From Pseudomonas sp. GM74 (lineage in GTDB: Bacteria > Pseudomonadota > Gammaproteobacteria > Pseudomonadales > Pseudomonadaceae): a stretch of DNA of 64,000 nt. The position numbers and the translations under genes are program-made. This document shows positions 61,669 through 64,000 of this stretch, piece after piece (positions within the stretch are counted from its first letter, which is position 1; each line of letters opens with the position of its first letter). The notes under the pieces were generated by a model, which searched no databases, was not told the DNA's origin, and worked only from the letters and a program-made list of their open reading frames with translations. Location of the stretch: contig NZ_AKJG01000158.1 of assembly GCF_000282455.1 (NCBI RefSeq), forward strand, positions 16,978 to 80,977. The letters are read 5' to 3'.

Positions 61669-62775
61669 ATGACTGCTCAGGTTTCATCGAAGGGGGCGCT
61701 GTCCCTGGATGCCATGCAGAACGAAGTGCTGGCCGAGGTTCGCAACCACATCGGTCATCTGACCCTCAACCGCCCCGCCGGCCTCAATGCCCTCACCCTC
61801 GACATGGTGCGCAACCTGCACCGCCAGCTCGACGCCTGGTCCCAGGATCCGCAAGTCCATGCCGTGGTCCTGCGCGGTGCCGGCGAAAAAGCCTTCTGCG
61901 CCGGCGGCGACATTCGCTCGCTGCATGACAGCTTCAAAAGCGGCGACACCCTGCACGAAGATTTCTTCGTCGAGGAATACGCCCTGGACCTTGCGATCCA
62001 CCACTACCGCAAACCGGTGCTGGCCCTGATGGACGGTTTTGTCCTCGGCGGCGGCATGGGCCTGGTGCAAGGCGCGGACCTGCGGGTGGTCACCGAGAAA
62101 AGCCGCCTGGCCATGCCGGAAGTCGGTATCGGCTATTTCCCGGACGTCGGCGGCAGTTACTTCCTGCCGCGCATCCCCGGTGAACTGGGGATTTACCTCG
62201 GCGTCAGCGGCGTACAGATTCGCGCCGCCGATGCGCTGTATTGCGGCCTGGCCGACTGGTACCTCGAAAGCGACAAGCTGGGCACGCTGGACGAAAAACT
62301 CGACCAGCTCCAATGGCACGACACACCACTCAAGGATCTGCAAAGCCTGCTGGCAAAACTCGGCGTGCAGCAACTGCCTGATGCGCCACTGGCGACTTTG
62401 CGCCCGGCCATCGACCACTTCTTCGCTCAACCCGACGTGCCGAGTATTGTGGAGCAACTACGCCAGGTAACGGTCGCCGACAGCCATGAGTGGGCCGTCA
62501 CCACCGCCGACCTGCTGGAAACCCGCTCGCCGCTGGCCATGGCCGTGACCCTGGAAATGCTCCGTCGCGGACGCGAGTTGCCGCTGGAACAATGTTTCGC
62601 CCTAGAGCTGCACCTGGACCGCCAGTGGTTCGAGCGCGGCGACCTGATCGAAGGCGTGCGCGCCTTGCTGATCGACAAAGACAAGACACCGCGCTGGAAC
62701 CCGCCCACCCTTCAGGCGCTGGACGCCGAACACGTGGCGAGCTTCTTCAGCGAGTTTGACCGGAGCGAGAGCTGA
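61669..62775 (+). CDS. 3-hydroxyisobutyryl-CoA hydrolase / enoyl-CoA hydratase family protein
   Basis: A 368-residue crotonase-fold protein. The oxyanion-hole segments are AFCAGGDIRSLH and VLGGGMGLVQGADLRV, then EVGIGYFPDVGGSYFLPR, which favours the 3-hydroxyisobutyryl-CoA hydrolase subgroup of about 370 residues. It cleaves the CoA ester in valine breakdown. GGGAG precedes the ATG at 61669. It stands 3 bases before the acyl-CoA dehydrogenase, so the two are a unit. Confidence 0.87.
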   Translation: MTAQVSSKGALSLDAMQNEVLAEVRNHIGHLTLNRPAGLNALTLDMVRNLHRQLDAWSQDPQVHAVVLRGAGEKAFCAGGDIRSLHDSFKSGDTLHEDFFVEEYALDLAIHHYRKPVLALMDGFVLGGGMGLVQGADLRVVTEKSRLAMPEVGIGYFPDVGGSYFLPRIPGELGIYLGVSGVQIRAADALYCGLADWYLESDKLGTLDEKLDQLQWHDTPLKDLQSLLAKLGVQQLPDAPLATLRPAIDHFFAQPDVPSIVEQLRQVTVADSHEWAVTTADLLETRSPLAMAVTLEMLRRGRELPLEQCFALELHLDRQWFERGDLIEGVRALLIDKDKTPRWNPPTLQALDAEHVASFFSEFDRSES

Positions 62776-62778
62776 GCC

Positions 62779-63930
62779 ATGCACGATATCGAATTGAGCG
62801 AAGAACAAGTCATGATCCGCGACATGGCCCGGGATTTTGCCCGCGGCGAAATCGCGCCCCATGCCCAGGCTTGGGAAAAGGCCGGCTGGATCGATGACGG
62901 TCTGGTGGCGAAGATGGGCGAACTGGGCTTGCTGGGCATGGTGGTCCCCGAGGAATGGGGCGGCACCTATGTCGACTACGTGGCCTACGCCCTGGCGGTG
63001 GAAGAGATTTCCGCCGGCGACGGTGCTACCGGCGCCTTCATGAGCATCCACAACTCCGTCGGCTGCGGGCCTGTGCTGAACTACGGCAGCGAAGAGCAGA
63101 AACAGACCTGGCTGGCAGACCTTGCCAGCGGCCAGGTCATCGGCTGCTTTTGCCTGACCGAGCCCCAGGCCGGTTCCGAGGCGCACAACCTGCGCACCCG
63201 CGCCGAACTGCGCGACGGCCAGTGGGTGATCAACGGCGCCAAACAATTCGTCAGCAATGGCAAACGAGCGAAGCTGGCGATCGTGTTTGCCGTGACCGAT
63301 CCGGACTTGGGCAAACGTGGCATCTCGGCGTTCCTGGTGCCGACCGACACTGCCGGTTTTATCGTCGACCGCACCGAACACAAGATGGGCATCCGTGCTT
63401 CCGATACCTGCGCCGTCACCCTGAACAACTGCAGCATCCCCGAGGCCAATTTGCTCGGCGAACGCGGCAAGGGCCTGGCCATCGCCTTGTCCAATCTCGA
63501 AGGCGGCCGCATCGGCATCGCCGCCCAGGCGCTGGGCATCGCCCGCGCGGCGTTCGAAGCGGCACTGGCCTATTCCCGTGATCGTGTGCAGTTTGGCAAA
63601 ACGATCAATGAACACCAGAGCATCGCCAATTTGCTGGCCGACATGCACATGCAGTTGAACGCCGCGCGGTTGCTGATCCTGCACGCCGCGCGCCTGCGCA
63701 CGGCCGGCAAGCCCTGCCTGTCGGAGGCTTCACAGGCCAAGCTGTTTGCTTCTGAAATGGCGGAAAAGGTCTGCTCGTCCGCGATTCAGATTCATGGCGG
63801 GTATGGCTACCTGGAAGACTATCCGGTGGAGAAGTACTACCGGGATGCGCGGATCACGCAGATCTACGAAGGATCGAGCGAGATTCAGCGGATGGTGATT
63901 GCCCGTGAACTGAAGAACTACCTGGTTTAA
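62779..63930 (+). CDS. Acyl-CoA dehydrogenase (probably isobutyryl-CoA)
   Basis: A 383-residue flavoprotein. The FAD/substrate signatures are CFCLTEPQAGSEAHN and a C-terminal QIHGGYGYLEDYPVEKYYRD, with the catalytic Glu in YEGSSEIQRM. The pairing with a 3-hydroxyisobutyryl-CoA hydrolase points to the valine route, where isobutyryl-CoA is oxidised to methacrylyl-CoA. Other short-branched substrates are possible. It is the last gene; the 28-bp inverted repeat follows by 6 bases. Confidence 0.9.
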   Translation: MHDIELSEEQVMIRDMARDFARGEIAPHAQAWEKAGWIDDGLVAKMGELGLLGMVVPEEWGGTYVDYVAYALAVEEISAGDGATGAFMSIHNSVGCGPVLNYGSEEQKQTWLADLASGQVIGCFCLTEPQAGSEAHNLRTRAELRDGQWVINGAKQFVSNGKRAKLAIVFAVTDPDLGKRGISAFLVPTDTAGFIVDRTEHKMGIRASDTCAVTLNNCSIPEANLLGERGKGLAIALSNLEGGRIGIAAQALGIARAAFEAALAYSRDRVQFGKTINEHQSIANLLADMHMQLNAARLLILHAARLRTAGKPCLSEASQAKLFASEMAEKVCSSAIQIHGGYGYLEDYPVEKYYRDARITQIYEGSSEIQRMVIARELKNYLV

Positions 63931-63936
63931 AAGCAA

Positions 63937-64000
63937 AAGATCGCAGCCTTCGGCAGCTCCTACACAAAGCCCTGTAGGAGCTGCCGAAGGCTGCGATCTT
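63937..64000. repeat. Perfect 28-bp inverted repeat at window end
   Basis: AAGATCGCAGCCTTCGGCAG then ctcctaca and its exact complement are separated by 8 bases (caaagccc). Being after the last gene, it could end transcription or be an RNA-stabilising repeat. The right arm reaches the window edge, so a longer element is possible. Confidence 0.92.

Noticed and set aside
1..64000. tRNA, rRNA or intact transposase genes
   Set aside because: None seen by eye on either strand; a covariance-model search would be needed to exclude a small structured RNA.

Overview
The window is chromosomal DNA from a fluorescent pseudomonad of the Pseudomonas fluorescens group. The evidence is the high G+C coding sequence, the mannitol operon in the order mtlR-mtlEFGKDYZ with active-site residue numbers matching P. 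fluorescens mannitol 2-dehydrogenase, a complete fapABCDEF functional-amyloid operon, typical Pseudomonas small proteins (DUF1652, DUF2790), and many copies of the Pseudomonas REP core (gagcgggcttgctcgcga). I found no rRNA, tRNA, CRISPR array or intact insertion sequence.

Layout. 1-3136: a FUSC-type inner-membrane protein running off the left edge, and a membrane-anchored TPR/HEAT protein. 3289-10439: a phosphorelay module with a three-receiver hybrid kinase, CheR, a receiver-less CheB, a receiver-kinase and two single-domain response regulators, but no chemoreceptor, CheA or CheW. 10514-11812: a glycosyltransferase. 11922-21584: hexitol/arabitol uptake and catabolism (mtl). 21875-27003: small proteins, ecotin, a threonine dehydratase with a leader-peptide attenuator, and a periplasmic sugar dehydrogenase. 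27143-31673: lipid A hydroxylase LpxO, an AT-rich acyltransferase gene, a frameshifted integrase relic and the ABC-F ATPase YbiT. 31958-39044: an MFS transporter, a secreted hydrolase, azoreductase with a divergent LysR gene, UppP, and a PnuC/NadR-like salvage pair. 39401-45553: the fap operon and a convergent sigma-54 activator. 45896-54687: small proteins, a delta-60-repeat protein, NhaB, Zwf-Gnd and a CptA-type phosphoethanolamine transferase. 54769-63930: a GNAT protein, DinB, ZapE, an aldo/keto reductase, an agmatinase with a polyamine-binding protein and LysR regulator, and two acyl-CoA enzymes probably of valine catabolism. A perfect 28-bp inverted repeat ends the window.

How the genes work together. 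The mtl genes take polyols from periplasm to fructose 6-phosphate or xylulose 5-phosphate. Zwf and Gnd supply NADPH and pentose phosphates. Fap proteins build and export amyloid fibres, probably switched on through sigma-54. LpxO, CptA and the acquired acyltransferase are all candidate surface-modifying enzymes. The signals most worth following are the apparently leaderless isoleucine-codon attenuator before the threonine dehydratase, the four TGTTTCAG-like sites and GG-N10-GC promoter before fapA, the receptor-less CheB/CheR kinase module, and the AT-rich acyltransferase/integrase scar beside ybiT.
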